The notes: generated by a model not told the origin, from the letters alone. A stretch of 64,000 bases of DNA from Ceratopteris richardii (GCA_020310875.1 CM035414.1:196037909-196101908); one strand, 5' to 3'; positions 24,251-34,647 are shown, numbered from the stretch's first letter. Numbers and translations are program-made.

Positions 24251-25437
24251 CATTCATAGATTCTTCATAGTCTATGAGCTGCCATGAATTAAAATCTCAA
24301 AAGCCAAAATGACATTGTCATTTGACAAATCATGAACTACACATCTCTCATCAACAGCCAAGTGGATCTTGGCTAATGCTGAAATTGATAACAATTTTTT
24401 CTTGATTCTTGTCACAAATAGAGCATCCAAAATGTAAAAGAACTAGCATCAGCAGTAGTCAAAATGAGATTACCAACTCCCATAATGGAATAAGAGGAGT
24501 TATTGGTGCATGTGATAGTATTCCTTGTAGGGGCAAGCTCATCTGACGTGAAGAAACTACGCTACAAAGTAATATGTTTGGTTGCCTCATTATCAAAGTA
24601 CCAAACATCTAAGTCTACTACAAACATAAACGCTTCATGAGAAGATGGTTCATAACTACAAACAGTAGTAAATATCCATTAATCATTTTGCACAAGATTT
24701 TTAGACTCTAATAGGCTTCTACAACAACCATTCTAGCCTTTCTTCTTTGCCTCTTTTGCAGTTAGTTTTGCACAAGTTTTTATGACATGATCATTTCATT
24801 TACAATATTTGCAAAGTAATTTCTACCTTTCTAATTTGTCCTTGCCTTTATCAACCTTCTTTGTTGTGTAGAACTAGAAGATTTTTGCTTACTAGTAGAT
24901 GCATCACCTTCAACAACTGTGTTTGCAAGTGTAATAGGACATTTTTCAACATTGTACACAATATTTCATTGTCCTTTTGCAACCAATACATGACACATCA
25001 TATAAGCGCATAATGGGTAATTGGTACCATCCAACTTATCCTCAATAGCGAGCATACATAATACATCATTGCTTTTAGCCATCACCATTGACTAAAATAC
25101 CATGATGTAGAAAAGTGAATCCATTTTAAAATTTTGAATAGAAATACCATGCCGAATTTTGCTAAACTTGTAGTAGACTTCGAGCCGCTTATACTAGAGA
25201 ATCGAAACCTATATATATCTTTGGCACAAAAAGAAAAAATTACCTACACAAGCACTATGATAGTGTGTTTAGTGGATAAAAAGAGCTTAGATTGAAATTT
25301 TGGCACCACAAAGCAAACCAATTTTGAATTCCTAATCACCTTGAGCATGGTCACCAAATTTCATGACATTTTGAAATTGTGATTAGAGGGGTGTCAATGA
25401 TGCCCTAGATGAAGTGGTGACCTACTTTAATACCAAT
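24251..25437 (-). pseudogene. Copia E gag and protease remnant
   Basis: Minus strand from the primer site: gag start region with KLDGTNYPLCAYMM and VLVAKGQWNIV-like text (one stop), then directly a Ser/Lys-rich piece and a zinc knuckle near 24812-24783 (CKYC-stop-NDHVIKTC; CCHC spacing kept, one stop inside). Next come protease pieces (FDNEATKHI, NSSYSIMGVGN near 24490) and the pre-integrase end at 24266. Middle gag is missing. 24266-24300 is the direct continuation of 23656 once the LINE is set aside. Confidence 0.75.
25421..25435 (-). promoter_or_regulatory. Copia E primer-binding site, mutated
   Basis: The minus strand reads TGGTATTAAAGTAGG. The usual form is TGGTATCAGAGC, so at least two bases changed. 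It lies two bases inside the LTR end. Confidence 0.65.
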
Positions 25438-25665
25438 TGTCATAGTTTAAGGTCTACAAAACCACGTGAATAGCACAAGGAAGAAGAAGAAGCTTGGATC
25501 ACAACACACAATACTTAATGTATTACTAGGATAATGTACAAAGATAAGTGACACATTAGGGTTTTGGGCATATATAGAAGCTGAGGAAAAAACTTCTTAA
25601 AGAGGGAAAAAAGTGCCCCCATTGTCCTAGTGTGTCACACAAATCAATACCTAGATATATCAACA
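25438..25665 (-). repeat. Copia E 5' LTR (228 bp)
   Basis: It aligns along its length with 52431-52656: GGTCTAC, CACAAGGAAGAAGAAG, AATGTATTAC, AATGTACAAAGAT, GGCATATATA, AAAGAGGGAAAAAAGTGCCCC, GTCCTAGTGTGT, ending CAACA. Element-strand ends are TGTTG and GACA. Confidence 0.85.
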
Positions 25666-25684
25666 AGGAATCCTTCAACCCCTC

Positions 25685-25965
25685 CAAGCATTGTACTTTA
25701 TATATCAATACGTATACGTTTTCTCATCATTTTGAGCTATTTTGTACTATTGATTGTCTACTATTCAAGTGTGCTAACTTTTCAAAGTCATTGATTTTAA
25801 CTAATGGTCTAATTCTATCGTCAAAGAGTGAATCATGAAGGTAACCTTATTTTGAGCTTGTTTATGCAAGTATTTGATCATTAAAGCTCTTTGTATAGAG
25901 ATATGAATCAATATCTATGACTATGTACATGTATTTTCTTCCTCCTAAAATGTCACGATCACATT
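25685..25965. repeat. Dispersed repeat, copy 2 (partner at 8655-8965)
   Basis: The same blocks, in the same order, as at 8655-8965. It begins about 20 bp outside the Copia E LTR and ends near GATCACATTTATGAG. The family is unknown. Confidence 0.6.
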
Positions 25966-26339
25966 TATGAGTTATCAAGTATATTTATCATACCCTTGGT
26001 ACTATAAATTCAATATATAACCTAGAAAAGTTCCCTTACATCCTATTAGAGCCTTTGCAAACGGATTTTTCTCAATCCATAGCAAGTTAGGAGCACTTAA
26101 TATTTTTTGGGTACCTCCTTCCATAATAGGTTCTTCTCTTCATGTTCAAAATCTGAAATTAGTCTCTCTTTAAAACTTATAAGATCATTTCTCCAAAGTA
26201 CTTTGCTCATATGTATGCATCATTTTCAAGCTTAAGAAGTTTCTAAGCAAGAAATATAGAGTTCTAGAGAAACTTTTTGCAAAGATCCTCTCCTTATTGT
26301 ACTCTCCCATCACCTCCTCACAATGCAACAAGGGTCCTA
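25966..26339. other. Unassigned DNA before Gypsy J
   Basis: No domain recognised. It could be leader, gag debris or LTR of Gypsy J, but no TG/CA ends or primer site can be placed. Confidence 0.4.
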
Positions 26340-26379
26340 TCATGACTAATAAAACATGGAAAGAGTGGATGCACCTAGA

Positions 26380-26700
26380 CTCAAATCTATTATAATTTGA
26401 TTACAATTGGAAAATGTTCGTATTGAGAAACCCTGGGGAGTTTAGGATAGATTATTAATGAGAAAGTATGGAATTGATATGGAATACACTCTTTCCACGA
26501 TGGAATTTCCACATTTAGCCTCATATGAGATTGTACTAGGCAGACCATTTATGAGACGACTGAATTTAGTTCACATTTGGGGCAAAAATGTCCTATATCT
26601 ATTGCAAGAAGGCAATGTAACCAAAGTGAATTGCAAAAAGGGACTTATTACAATATTTCCAAAAGGGGCTGGAATAGAGTACATAATGATGTAGACTCTT
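26380..26700 (+). pseudogene. Gypsy J retropepsin C-terminal part
   Basis: An open frame from 26458 reads LSTMEFPHLASYEIVLGRPF and MRRLNLVHIWGKNVLYL. This is the usual end of a Gypsy aspartic protease, where the Y(D/E)IVLGRPF/WM strand packs behind the active site. The catalytic DTG/DSG part upstream is not seen, so the 5' end is lost. A Lys/Glu-rich linker (26980-27165) then leads to the RT. Confidence 0.75.
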
Positions 26701-27424
26701 AGTGAAAAGGTCTTTGTAGATAAAGTATTGAGAGTGGCTCTCAATTATGGGCATATGCTCTAGTACATAAAAGAATTCCAAAAAAAAAAACTCAGAAGGA
26801 AGATTGTTTGAATGAAAGGTCAATAGAGGATGAGAGATATATCTCGCAAGTGTTAGACGATGAATACTTTGAACCTTATAGCTGAAGTTATATATTTTTT
26901 ACATCAGATGCAGAAGTGAGGAAAATGTGAGAATCAACTTTCAAGACAATGATGGTAGAGAGGAGTTTTCCACATAGCCTTGAAAATGATACAAGTAGAG
27001 AGGAGTGATAAAAAAGTGGATGAAAAGATTTTGGATGATGACGTACATGATGAAAAAGGAGATGAGGAGCTAGCTGAAGAGTTAAGCTATTTAGCGATAA
27101 TGGACAAAACTTCATACTTGGAAAATACGAAAGCTAAGGGTTTGGTAAAAGATAAAATGTTATGAAAATACACACACATGAAGCATCAAGAGGAAAAAAA
27201 TGGGAAACCTAAAAACCAATAAAGGAATTAAGAGAAATGAAAGAGTGGAGAAGGAAAAGAAGATAATAAGTTTTATGTACCATTACACTTTAAGAAATAT
27301 CAATCGGAAGAATTATTCCTCTTAAAGTTGAATCTACAAAGGGAAAACAAGAAAAGGTGAGTCTTATGAGAATCATGAAGACACTAAAAGTTCATGATTA
27401 CTTAAGAGGGAGGAGAAGATAGGC

Positions 27425-28680
27425 ATATTTTCATAGGAATTGATATGACAATAGACGAGGAAGAAGGTCTCATGCAACTAGTTAGAGAGTTTAGAGCTAT
27501 ACTCTCCTATAATTACACGGATCTTCAAGAAATTGATCTTAGTACTTGTGTAGAAAGGATTCCTATTGCATCAAATGACATACTAGTAAAACAAAGGCAT
27601 TATACATACAATGAAAAATGCTCTACATACAAAGCAAGATTTATTTATGAGATAGAGTATTTATAATAGGTATCTCCACTAGTTGTGGCTTCCAAAGAAG
27701 AATGTGAAAGTTATGGTTTTTATAATCCTTGATAAAATAAATGTTGCAACTATGGGGAGATAGCTATCCTCTACCTATAACTGATCATCTCCAAGAGAGA
27801 GTTCCAAGAAAGGAAGTTTATAGCTTTCTATATGGATTCTCAAGTTATGACAAAGTCTGTATTGCATTAAGGATCAACACAAAACAACCTTTGCTACCGA
27901 ATGGGGTGTACATGCATTCAGGGTAATGCCATTTAGTTTAACTAATTCACATGCTACATTTCAAAGGTTGATGTGTAATGTATTCAAATATTTTCTAAGA
28001 TCCTTAATGGAGCTATATGTGAAGAATCTATGTACTTTAACTTAGAAAAGAGAAAATTTACAACGCCTAACAGCTATCTTTTAGAAATGGAAAACATACA
28101 AAGTCCATCTTAGCCCTAAAAAGGTTGTTTTCTTTGTTAGAAAAGAACATATTATGTCCAAAAATGGAATATCCATAGATGAAGAAAAAGTGAAGGCCAT
28201 AGTGAATCTGCCTAGAGCAAGGAATTTTCAACAAACTAAAAAATACTTATGGGCCATTGTGGCTGCTACAAAATGTTTTTATATAATTTTGTTGAAATAA
28301 GAAAACCCTTATATGCTTTATTGAATAATTTTGAATCGTATGACAATTGTGAGAAAGCTTTTGGAGCTCAAAAGCCTTGTTTGGTTACAACTCCTTTTTT
28401 TGAAAACTCCTCAATCGGCTTTGGTTTTTTGTATCCATGTGGATGCTTCTGATTTTTTTAGGATGTGCATTAGTACAACCTTTTGAATGAAGTAAGCTGG
28501 ATTCTCCAATACCCTATGCAAGTTGACAAGTGAATCATGCCCAAAAAACTATAAAACTATTGAAAGAGAGGGTTTAGTTATGATGTATGTTGTGAAAAAT
28601 TTTGACACTATCTATTTAAATTCTTTGTTGACAATTAACCCTTACTCTACTTAGTTAATAAACCTTGAGATACAGGTGGA
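27425..28680 (+). pseudogene. Gypsy J reverse transcriptase and RNase H start
   Basis: The RT start is at 27445-27666 (LVREFRAILSYNYTDLQEID, then RIPIASNDILVKQRHYTYN). Next come SPLVVASKEE, CYSFL-like DGFSSYDKV at 27800-27850, [22 protein letters not shown] near 27930-27970, and the active-site strand at 28010-28030. The expected YVDD reads YVKN there (codons 28016-28027), so both catalytic Asp residues are lost. VVFFVRKEHIMSKNGI is the post-catalytic H-V-S block. RNase H debris (VDASDF near 28440) follows. Confidence 0.85.
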
Positions 28681-29270
28681 ATTCTTTTTTTTTTTTTTTG
28701 CTATTAATGGAATTCAACTTTGAATCCATTGCGAAACAGGGCAAAAATCATACATGGGTAGATCATTTATCCAAACTTGTAACACTAGAAGATCCACAAG
28801 GAGTATAATATGATCTTCTAGATGGTTTTCTATTCAAAATACAAAGCATACCTAAATAGGGTATTTCTTTGGTACCAATATTGTATTTTGGACGCACTTT
28901 CAAAAGGAAACTTCTAAGCATATGGTTTTGCGAAGTAGGTAGTTTCCTCTTCTTTCATGACAGATGTATCTTTTGAATTCAAAAGGATGCGTTGATTATT
29001 GTCTTGTAGAGGATAAAAAACCCAATTATTTAAATAGAACACAAAAATGGAATGTGGGTTTTCATGCTTTAAAAGTGGTTGCTCACGACCAAATAGGGAA
29101 ACGGATGTGGGACAATGTCAAGAGTGCACACATGGAGATTCAAAGTGAATGTGACTTTGTTGTGGTTCCACGCTAATCCAAAGTGGAATATTGGAAATGA
29201 TGCTTTCAAGGAAGTAAAGAGGAAATCGATGCAAACAAAAGAAATGTGCAAGAATTGTGTAAAGGCTTTA
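28681..29270 (+). pseudogene. Gypsy J RNase H end and connector remnant
   Basis: The Gypsy reading continues weakly through FNFESIAKQGKNHTWVDHLS-like text (28700-28780), the usual RNase H C-terminus where the element reads KGKENHVADFLSR-like sequence. YDLLDGFL...GYFFGTNIVFW follows, then VNSKGCVDYCLVEDKKPNYLN, which resembles the connector before the integrase zinc finger. No active-site residues can be vouched for. Confidence 0.55.
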
Positions 29271-30471
29271 TTTTGGTGAATGAACAATTATACGAAAAAA
29301 GGATTGAACGCACATATGAGAACTCATGCTATTGAAGATAAATTTTTGGATATTCTAGAACTTGCTCATTTAGGAGTAGTAAAAGGCTGTTTTTTTGGAG
29401 ATAGAACATCCAAATTGATTTTATATTCTGGATTTCAGTGGCCAACTCTATTCGAAGATGCTAAATACCATGTGGGCAAGTGTGATATTTTTCAAAGGGC
29501 AAAATATCCAATAAGAACGGTTGAAATGCCTATAGGATCCTTGACTTTTTCAAGAGCATTTAATAAATGGGCATTGGATTTTATTGGACCTATTCTTCAA
29601 CCTTCTTAAATTTATCATGTAGAATATATCACAATACTTCAAAATGTGGGCTAACGCTAAGGCTACACATGAACGTGATGCTCAAAGCTCAGCTAGGTTC
29701 TTATATGAAAATTTTGTAACCACTTCCGCCTTACCAATTTAATTGGTAAGTGATAGAGGGACTCATTCTCTAAATGAAGTTATATGGTGTTTGACCAATC
29801 ATTTTATGGTAACTCACATAACACCTAAACCCGATAACCCTAAAGATAATGGACTAGTTGAAAGTACAAACAAATTACTATGTACTATTTTATCAAAATT
29901 GGTGAAAAGGAAAAGAACTTATTGGAAAAAGAAACTTCATCATGCTTTATGGGCATATAGACTTTCATATAAAACATCCATTGGAACGACACTATTTAAT
30001 TTGTCTTATGAAATGAATGTTGTCCTAAGTATGGAACTTTTTATACCTACTCTAAGTTTAGGGATTCAATTGACATGGGATCGTCATGAATTGTCTTAAA
30101 GAGTTCATGAATAAGAGCATTTCGGAGCATCATGACTACAAATATTCATGAACATTTATGCAAGAAAGAACAAACAAAAAGCCTAAAATGATATGCACAC
30201 CAAGAATAGAGATTTGAAAGAGGGAGGGTTAGTGCCCTATACTATCAAGAAGCATAATAGAAACTCGAAAAAAGAGTTCATGGACCTTACATACTCCATA
30301 AGATGAGTTCTAGTGGGGTATTGAAACTTGCAACCCTAGATCAAGAGATAATGTCAAAATACATGTGGTTGTAGAATAAAGAGAAGTATGGATTAGAATT
30401 AGACAAGAAGCACAAGAAGAGGAAATAGAGAGAATTAAAAGGAAGAAGCAAGGAGAAGAATCAAGCAAGTA
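29271..30471 (+). pseudogene. Gypsy J integrase remnant
   Basis: The zinc-finger-containing frame 29280-29609 reads LELAHLGVVKGCFFGDRTSK, SGFQWPTLFEDAKYHVGKCD (HHCC-type, where the two Cys give C-D-I-F and the usual second Cys is Phe), and FNKWALDFIGPI (core start, first Asp). The frame 29743-30099 reads VSDRGTHSLNEVIWCLTNHF (second Asp), NGLVESTNKLLCTIL (the Glu), WKKKLHHALWAYRLSYKTS and IGTTLFNLSYEM. The DDE triad is thus visible. The C-terminal subdomain (GGLVPYTIKKH) runs to about 30400 with frameshifts. Confidence 0.87.
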
Positions 30472-30641
30472 ATGTTATCTGATGTTGAGATGGGAAATGC
30501 GAAAGAAAATTTGCTAGTCAAAGAAATAACTATTGAAAAGAAGGAATTTCAGGTTTTGTTGGACACAAAAGCACAAGTAAGTTTGATATGCTCAAAGCTA
30601 TTGAAACAATTGGAAGTAACGAATTGGAAATCTGAAATGAC

Positions 30642-32924
30642 ACTATCCTGGAAACCATTATGGATATTTGGGAAGGTATTCAATTTGCAAATGAGTCTAA
30701 TCAAGATGTGGTTTTCATCAAGATCGACTTTGACAAAGCCTACGATAGGCTAGAATGGGACTATATTCTGCAGTCGCTCCAAGATCTCGGATGTAGTCAG
30801 AAATTCACCAAGATGATCGCGACCCTTCTCGGAAACGCAACGACCCAAATTAACGTTAACGGCAAACTTTCGAAGGCGATCCATCTTAGAAGATCTATTA
30901 GACAAGGGTGCCCTCTGGCCCCCCTTCTGTTTGCCATCGCCACTGAGGGGCTGAGCAGACTTGTGGCACATCATGTGGAGACTGGCAATATCAAAGGCCT
31001 CCGGCTGCCTCACGACCACAGTCAAATCATCATGAGACTATTTGCCGATGATATGAACGCGTTCATTCACAATGATAATACCAGCCTGGAGACGTTCTGG
31101 AGGTGTCTTGCTACCTTTTGCGAAGCCTCTGGATCCAAAATCAGCCACTCTAAGACCGCCTTTAGGGCTATTGTGGGACAGCATCCTGGCCTTCTCACTG
31201 ATCATGGCTGTCAAATCATTCCGCAGGGCCAAATCTTTCGACTTCTTGGAATCCCCTTGGGGTTTGGCGTCTCTATGGAGCAGAGATGGAACTGGGTGTT
31301 GGTCAAACTCGAAAACAAGCTTAACTATTGGAAAGGTATGCAAATCAATCTCGCTGGGCGTGCGATGGTTATCAACACGTTCCTCCTCTCTTCTACCATC
31401 TATTTCCTTTCTTGTTGGAGACCTAATGAGCAAGGCCTATCCAAACTAAATAGTATCTGTAGAAACTTTCTTTGGACGGGCGATCATAACAGAAGGGGGG
31501 TGCCTAAAATCAAATGGGCCATTTGCACTAGCCCCAGAGATAGCGGGGGGCTTGGTATCCTGGACATTGGGTGTATGGCTAACAAACTGGCAGCCAAATG
31601 GATGATTAAGGCTTGGTGCAATAGGGAGGCCTCGTGGGCCAAGCTGATCTTCAGAAACAAGAATGAGTTGGCTCTCATGGGGTTCCCAAACTGGAAGAAT
31701 CTTGACATCATGACCCTGCTATTCTCCCCGATCCTCGTCTTCCCGAAAGGCTCCAATATCGTGTGCTCCCTTTGGAAGGGCTGGAATAAAGTCAAAAACT
31801 TCACAAGAATTAGTGAGGACTGGAAGTGGGCGGCCGGAATCAGACAAAACGACTCTATCTGGTTTTCGATACATGGCATCCGGAGTGTGGAGTCGTGGAA
31901 CCTTCAAAATGCCAAGAGGTTATGGAACAAAGGATTCAAAAAATGGAAACACCTCTGGAAACATGACACCAACAGCTGGATCAACTTCGAGGATATTGAC
32001 CCTTGCATAAACATCTCCTACGAAGAATGGAACACTTTGCAAAGTAGATGCCTCGCATGGGATCGTCACAAGACTCGCCTTCTCATGGGACACGACACAC
32101 CGAACTCGCTTGGTCTCAAATGGCACAATGGAAATAGCCTACTCAAAATCCCGAACATCAAAGAAACGGCTGACCACCAGATCAGCCTCAACAAGAAGTG
32201 GTGCCTGTCTTGGACGCGGCTTCGGTGGGACATGAAATTCATGGGTATCTGGCACCCCCTTATAGAAATTAAGAAGTCTGTCCTCTTATGGCAAATTCTT
32301 CATCGAGGAATTTGGACCAACCATAAGGCTAGCAAACTTTGTGGGATTCCTCCTTGGTGCAAACGCTACCACCGGGCTATCGAAGATGTCCCACACATCT
32401 TCCTTACTTGCCCCAACTCCTACAGAATCTGGCAGACGGTTGGAATGAAAATCAGACTTCAAAAACAGCTTAGTTGGAAACAAGTCCTTTTGGGAGAAGC
32501 GATCGGCTGCTCTGCGACACTCTGGAACGCCATCAGAGGGGAAGTCTTGTGGAAAATTTGGCGGGAGAGGTGCGCTCTCAACTTTGGCGATCCCCCCAAG
32601 GAGTGGTCGATTGAGAAATCACTATTCCTCCTTGGCAAAAGGATTGTTAACAGTAAGAAATCCCCCCCCCTTCAGGCACCATCAAGTCCTCCTTTTGATC
32701 AACAACAAGCTCAAACCCAAGTGGGCCCCGCATGAGGGCGATGAGAGGGTGATTAACCTTCTCTGTAATGCAACCTAGGATTCATTCAAGCTTCCCCTGC
32801 TTTGTGGGATTTGGGGGGTCCCGTGGGCACTAGTCCCCTTCCATTGTACCTTTGTTTCTTAATTTAATTCAAGTCCGGGAGAGTAGGCAATTGCCGAACT
32901 TCCTTTTATTTAAAAAAAAAAATA
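30642..32924 (+). mobile_element. Young 5'-truncated LINE (copy L2), about 2.28 kb
   Basis: It starts inside the RT (ILETIMDIWEG, matching ILEAIIDIWEG at 1790 in L1a) and runs to the family 3' UTR and an A-run ending at 32922. TGAAATGAC occurs at 30633-30641 and 32925-32933 as target duplication; the surrounding 14 bp match with one difference. Its frame is open for 691 codons, far better kept than other copies, and it is GC-richer than the flanks. It is therefore the most recent LINE insertion here. Confidence 0.95.
30660..32735 (+). CDS. LINE ORF2, 5'-truncated: RT palm/thumb and zf-RVT (691 codons)
   Basis: It is open throughout but lacks the endonuclease and RT fingers, so it cannot act alone; the Met at 30660 is only the first in the fragment. 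Motif A FIKIDFDKAYDRLEW (Asp23), motif B RQGCPLAPLLFAIATEGLSR, motif C LFADD (Asp130, Asp131), then KISHSKTAF and LLGIPLGFG. The C-terminal part has SGGLGILDIGCMANKLAAKW and a zinc finger CX5CX11HX4C (Cys561, Cys567, His579, Cys584). At 32662-32670 a C9 run is followed by a frame (QAPSSPPF...) unlike that of L1a; the conserved alternative frame ends INLLCNAT. Confidence 0.9.
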   Translation: MDIWEGIQFANESNQDVVFIKIDFDKAYDRLEWDYILQSLQDLGCSQKFTKMIATLLGNATTQINVNGKLSKAIHLRRSIRQGCPLAPLLFAIATEGLSRLVAHHVETGNIKGLRLPHDHSQIIMRLFADDMNAFIHNDNTSLETFWRCLATFCEASGSKISHSKTAFRAIVGQHPGLLTDHGCQIIPQGQIFRLLGIPLGFGVSMEQRWNWVLVKLENKLNYWKGMQINLAGRAMVINTFLLSSTIYFLSCWRPNEQGLSKLNSICRNFLWTGDHNRRGVPKIKWAICTSPRDSGGLGILDIGCMANKLAAKWMIKAWCNREASWAKLIFRNKNELALMGFPNWKNLDIMTLLFSPILVFPKGSNIVCSLWKGWNKVKNFTRISEDWKWAAGIRQNDSIWFSIHGIRSVESWNLQNAKRLWNKGFKKWKHLWKHDTNSWINFEDIDPCINISYEEWNTLQSRCLAWDRHKTRLLMGHDTPNSLGLKWHNGNSLLKIPNIKETADHQISLNKKWCLSWTRLRWDMKFMGIWHPLIEIKKSVLLWQILHRGIWTNHKASKLCGIPPWCKRYHRAIEDVPHIFLTCPNSYRIWQTVGMKIRLQKQLSWKQVLLGEAIGCSATLWNAIRGEVLWKIWRERCALNFGDPPKEWSIEKSLFLLGKRIVNSKKSPPLQAPSSPPFDQQQAQTQVGPA

Positions 32925-33068
32925 TGAAATGACTACTAAAGCTAAAACTAATCAAACTCTTAATTGGTTTTCTACTGTAAAAATTAAGGCTAAAATAAGA
33001 GATGAGAGTTGTATTTTAGAATGTGAGGAATGGCGTCAAGGGTTGATGATTGAATACTTAATCTTAGG

Positions 33069-33465
33069 ACAATGTTGGATGAAACAAAATGAACCTTCTT
33101 CGGATGACGTCCTAAATTTGAAAGTAAAAGGAAAAATTATAAGTATTTGTAAGTGATATTATGTAGGAAGCCAATTAAGAAGCATGTGAACCAGTAATGG
33201 AGTCTTTTTATTCACAAATGAGGAGATTAGAGAGAAACCAATAAATTTGATGATTGAAGACAATCCTAGAAAAATATTGGATGAAACAAAATGAAGATTT
33301 TTCCCAATTTGAAAATGAAGTGCTATATTTTAAAGTAAAAAAAAAAAGGACCTATGAGTGATTGTTTTGTAAGTGATATTGTGCAGGGAGCCAACGAAGA
33401 AGCTTATAAACTAGAACTCGAGTCTTTTTTATTCACAAATGAAGCAACTTAGAAGAAACAAAATA
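33069..33465 (+). repeat. Decayed direct duplication, about 202-bp spacing
   Basis: TTGGATGAAACAAAATGAA occurs at 33075 and 33277. The sequences after each match: TTTGTAAGTGATATT, GCAGGGAGCCAA against GTAGGAAGCCAA, and GAGTCTTTTTATTCACAAATGA. It duplicates the region following the retropepsin. The second copy carries extra As and more changes. Confidence 0.7.
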
Positions 33466-34647
33466 AGAAAGAGCATAACACAATGTGAGAGTAGGAGAAA
33501 TAATTACCAATGGATTATTCAACAAATAAAGAAGATGAATCCAATTTGGATATCTAAAATAATTTATTGAATAGAATATTCAAATGTAGAAGAAGAAACA
33601 AGAAAAATCTTGTCTCAAACATTTGAATTCAAGAACATATAAACAAGTGTGGAAGCTTAAGTCAAAGGAAGAGGAGAATATAATAAGAGTTGTAGATACA
33701 AGGTAAACCCCAAAGTCAACAGAGAAGCATAAAGTTGAATATATTAAAAAAAAAAAACCCTAAGAAATCACATACAAGGAAAATGGAGCAAATAAAGATA
33801 AAAGGATTGAAATTCACATATTTGTAAATAATAGAGTTTGGAACAAATATATTAGAACTTCCTCGTTAGATAACCACTTAACAAAATTGTTTAAGATCCC
33901 TTTGATGCACAATTTAGAAAACTACATATCCAAAGTGTGCATGAATAGGGTTATATTACAAGGATGTGCATAACCTAGGCACAAGCTTGTTTTAAACCCA
34001 AACAAAACACCTAGCTCTTCAAGTCATAGGGAAGGATTTAGGAGAGGAAGAAATTAGAAGAGTTTTTTCTTGTGAATTATTTTCAAATATTTCCAAAGAT
34101 ATAAATATTTTTATAGTATTTCTGAGAATCTTGAAAAAAACATCTTGAAACATATTAAGTAAAATATTTTTGAGAACTTTTAAAATGATCATGAAGAAAA
34201 CTTCAAAAGAAATCTATGTTGAAAAATAAAAGAAGAAAAAAAAGAGAGAAGCACAGGATAAATTTAAAAATATATAGGAAAAACATGGAAAAAAATCATC
34301 CATAATTTCTTTCATTTTTGGGAAGTCATGTATGGGCATCTTACAATGAGCTTTTCTATGGTATATTATCCACAATGAAAGGTGCTAGGATGGGTGTGTG
34401 AGTGGTAGGATTTTCTACAAATTACGAATTTTATTTTCAGTAATGAGATTTATGTTTCCAATTGAACTTAGAAGTATGCTTGCTTATATGTGATGATCAC
34501 TATTTTGGGAGTTTTTCTCTAATGAAAAGAGGTGATTTGGTGATACTTTTACTTATTTCTTTTATGAGTGAAGAATTTCTTTTGATTCATGGAGTCTTGA
34601 GGTTTATTGATGTGGGTGGAGTGTATTTTTTGTTTTGATTCTAAAAG
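33466..34647. other. A-rich region without a recognised gene
   Basis: AAAGA-rich DNA to about 34300, then more balanced sequence with T-rich stretches up to the ATG at 34648. It may be decayed interior or LTR of a Gypsy-like element. No ends, primer site or domain could be placed. Confidence 0.5.

Larger units (their letters stand above)
23222..25665 (-). mobile_element. Ty1/Copia element E (5' half), interrupted by Copia C and a LINE
   Basis: On the minus strand: LTR (25665-25438), primer site, short gag with zinc knuckle, protease, GAG-pre-integrase and the integrase start, stopping at 23222 where the Copia C LTR begins. The continuation of this lineage (mid-RT onward) is Copia D at 18367-17620. 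A LINE with a 15-bp target duplication sits inside it. LTR and pol resemble Copia F at 52431-53577. Confidence 0.85.
26340..30471 (+). mobile_element. Ty3/Gypsy element J, decayed pol region
   Basis: Domains run retropepsin C-term, RT, RNase H, integrase zinc finger, integrase core, integrase C-term on the plus strand. RT before integrase identifies Ty3/Gypsy. No LTR or primer site could be placed. The decay is heavy, with stops every few dozen codons. A second retropepsin of similar type follows at 30472. Confidence 0.85.
30472..33156 (+). pseudogene. Second retropepsin fragment, split by a LINE (30642-32924)
   Basis: The first piece, 30472-30641, reads KKEFQVLLDTKAQVSLICSK. This is the active-site strand of a retroviral-type aspartic protease with DTGA changed to DTKA (Asp codon 30562-30564). 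The LINE interrupts the next codons. The second piece, 32925-33156, continues TVKIKAKIRDESCILEC and LILGQCWMKQ, the ILG strand that closes the fold. The two pieces are one gene across the nine-base target duplication. A protease directly after an integrase end is out of place and implies a second element or a rearrangement. Confidence 0.8.

Noticed and set aside
30750..32483. Antisense open frames (65-131 codons) across the LINE
   Set aside because: Shadows of the intact 691-codon plus-strand frame in GC-richer DNA.
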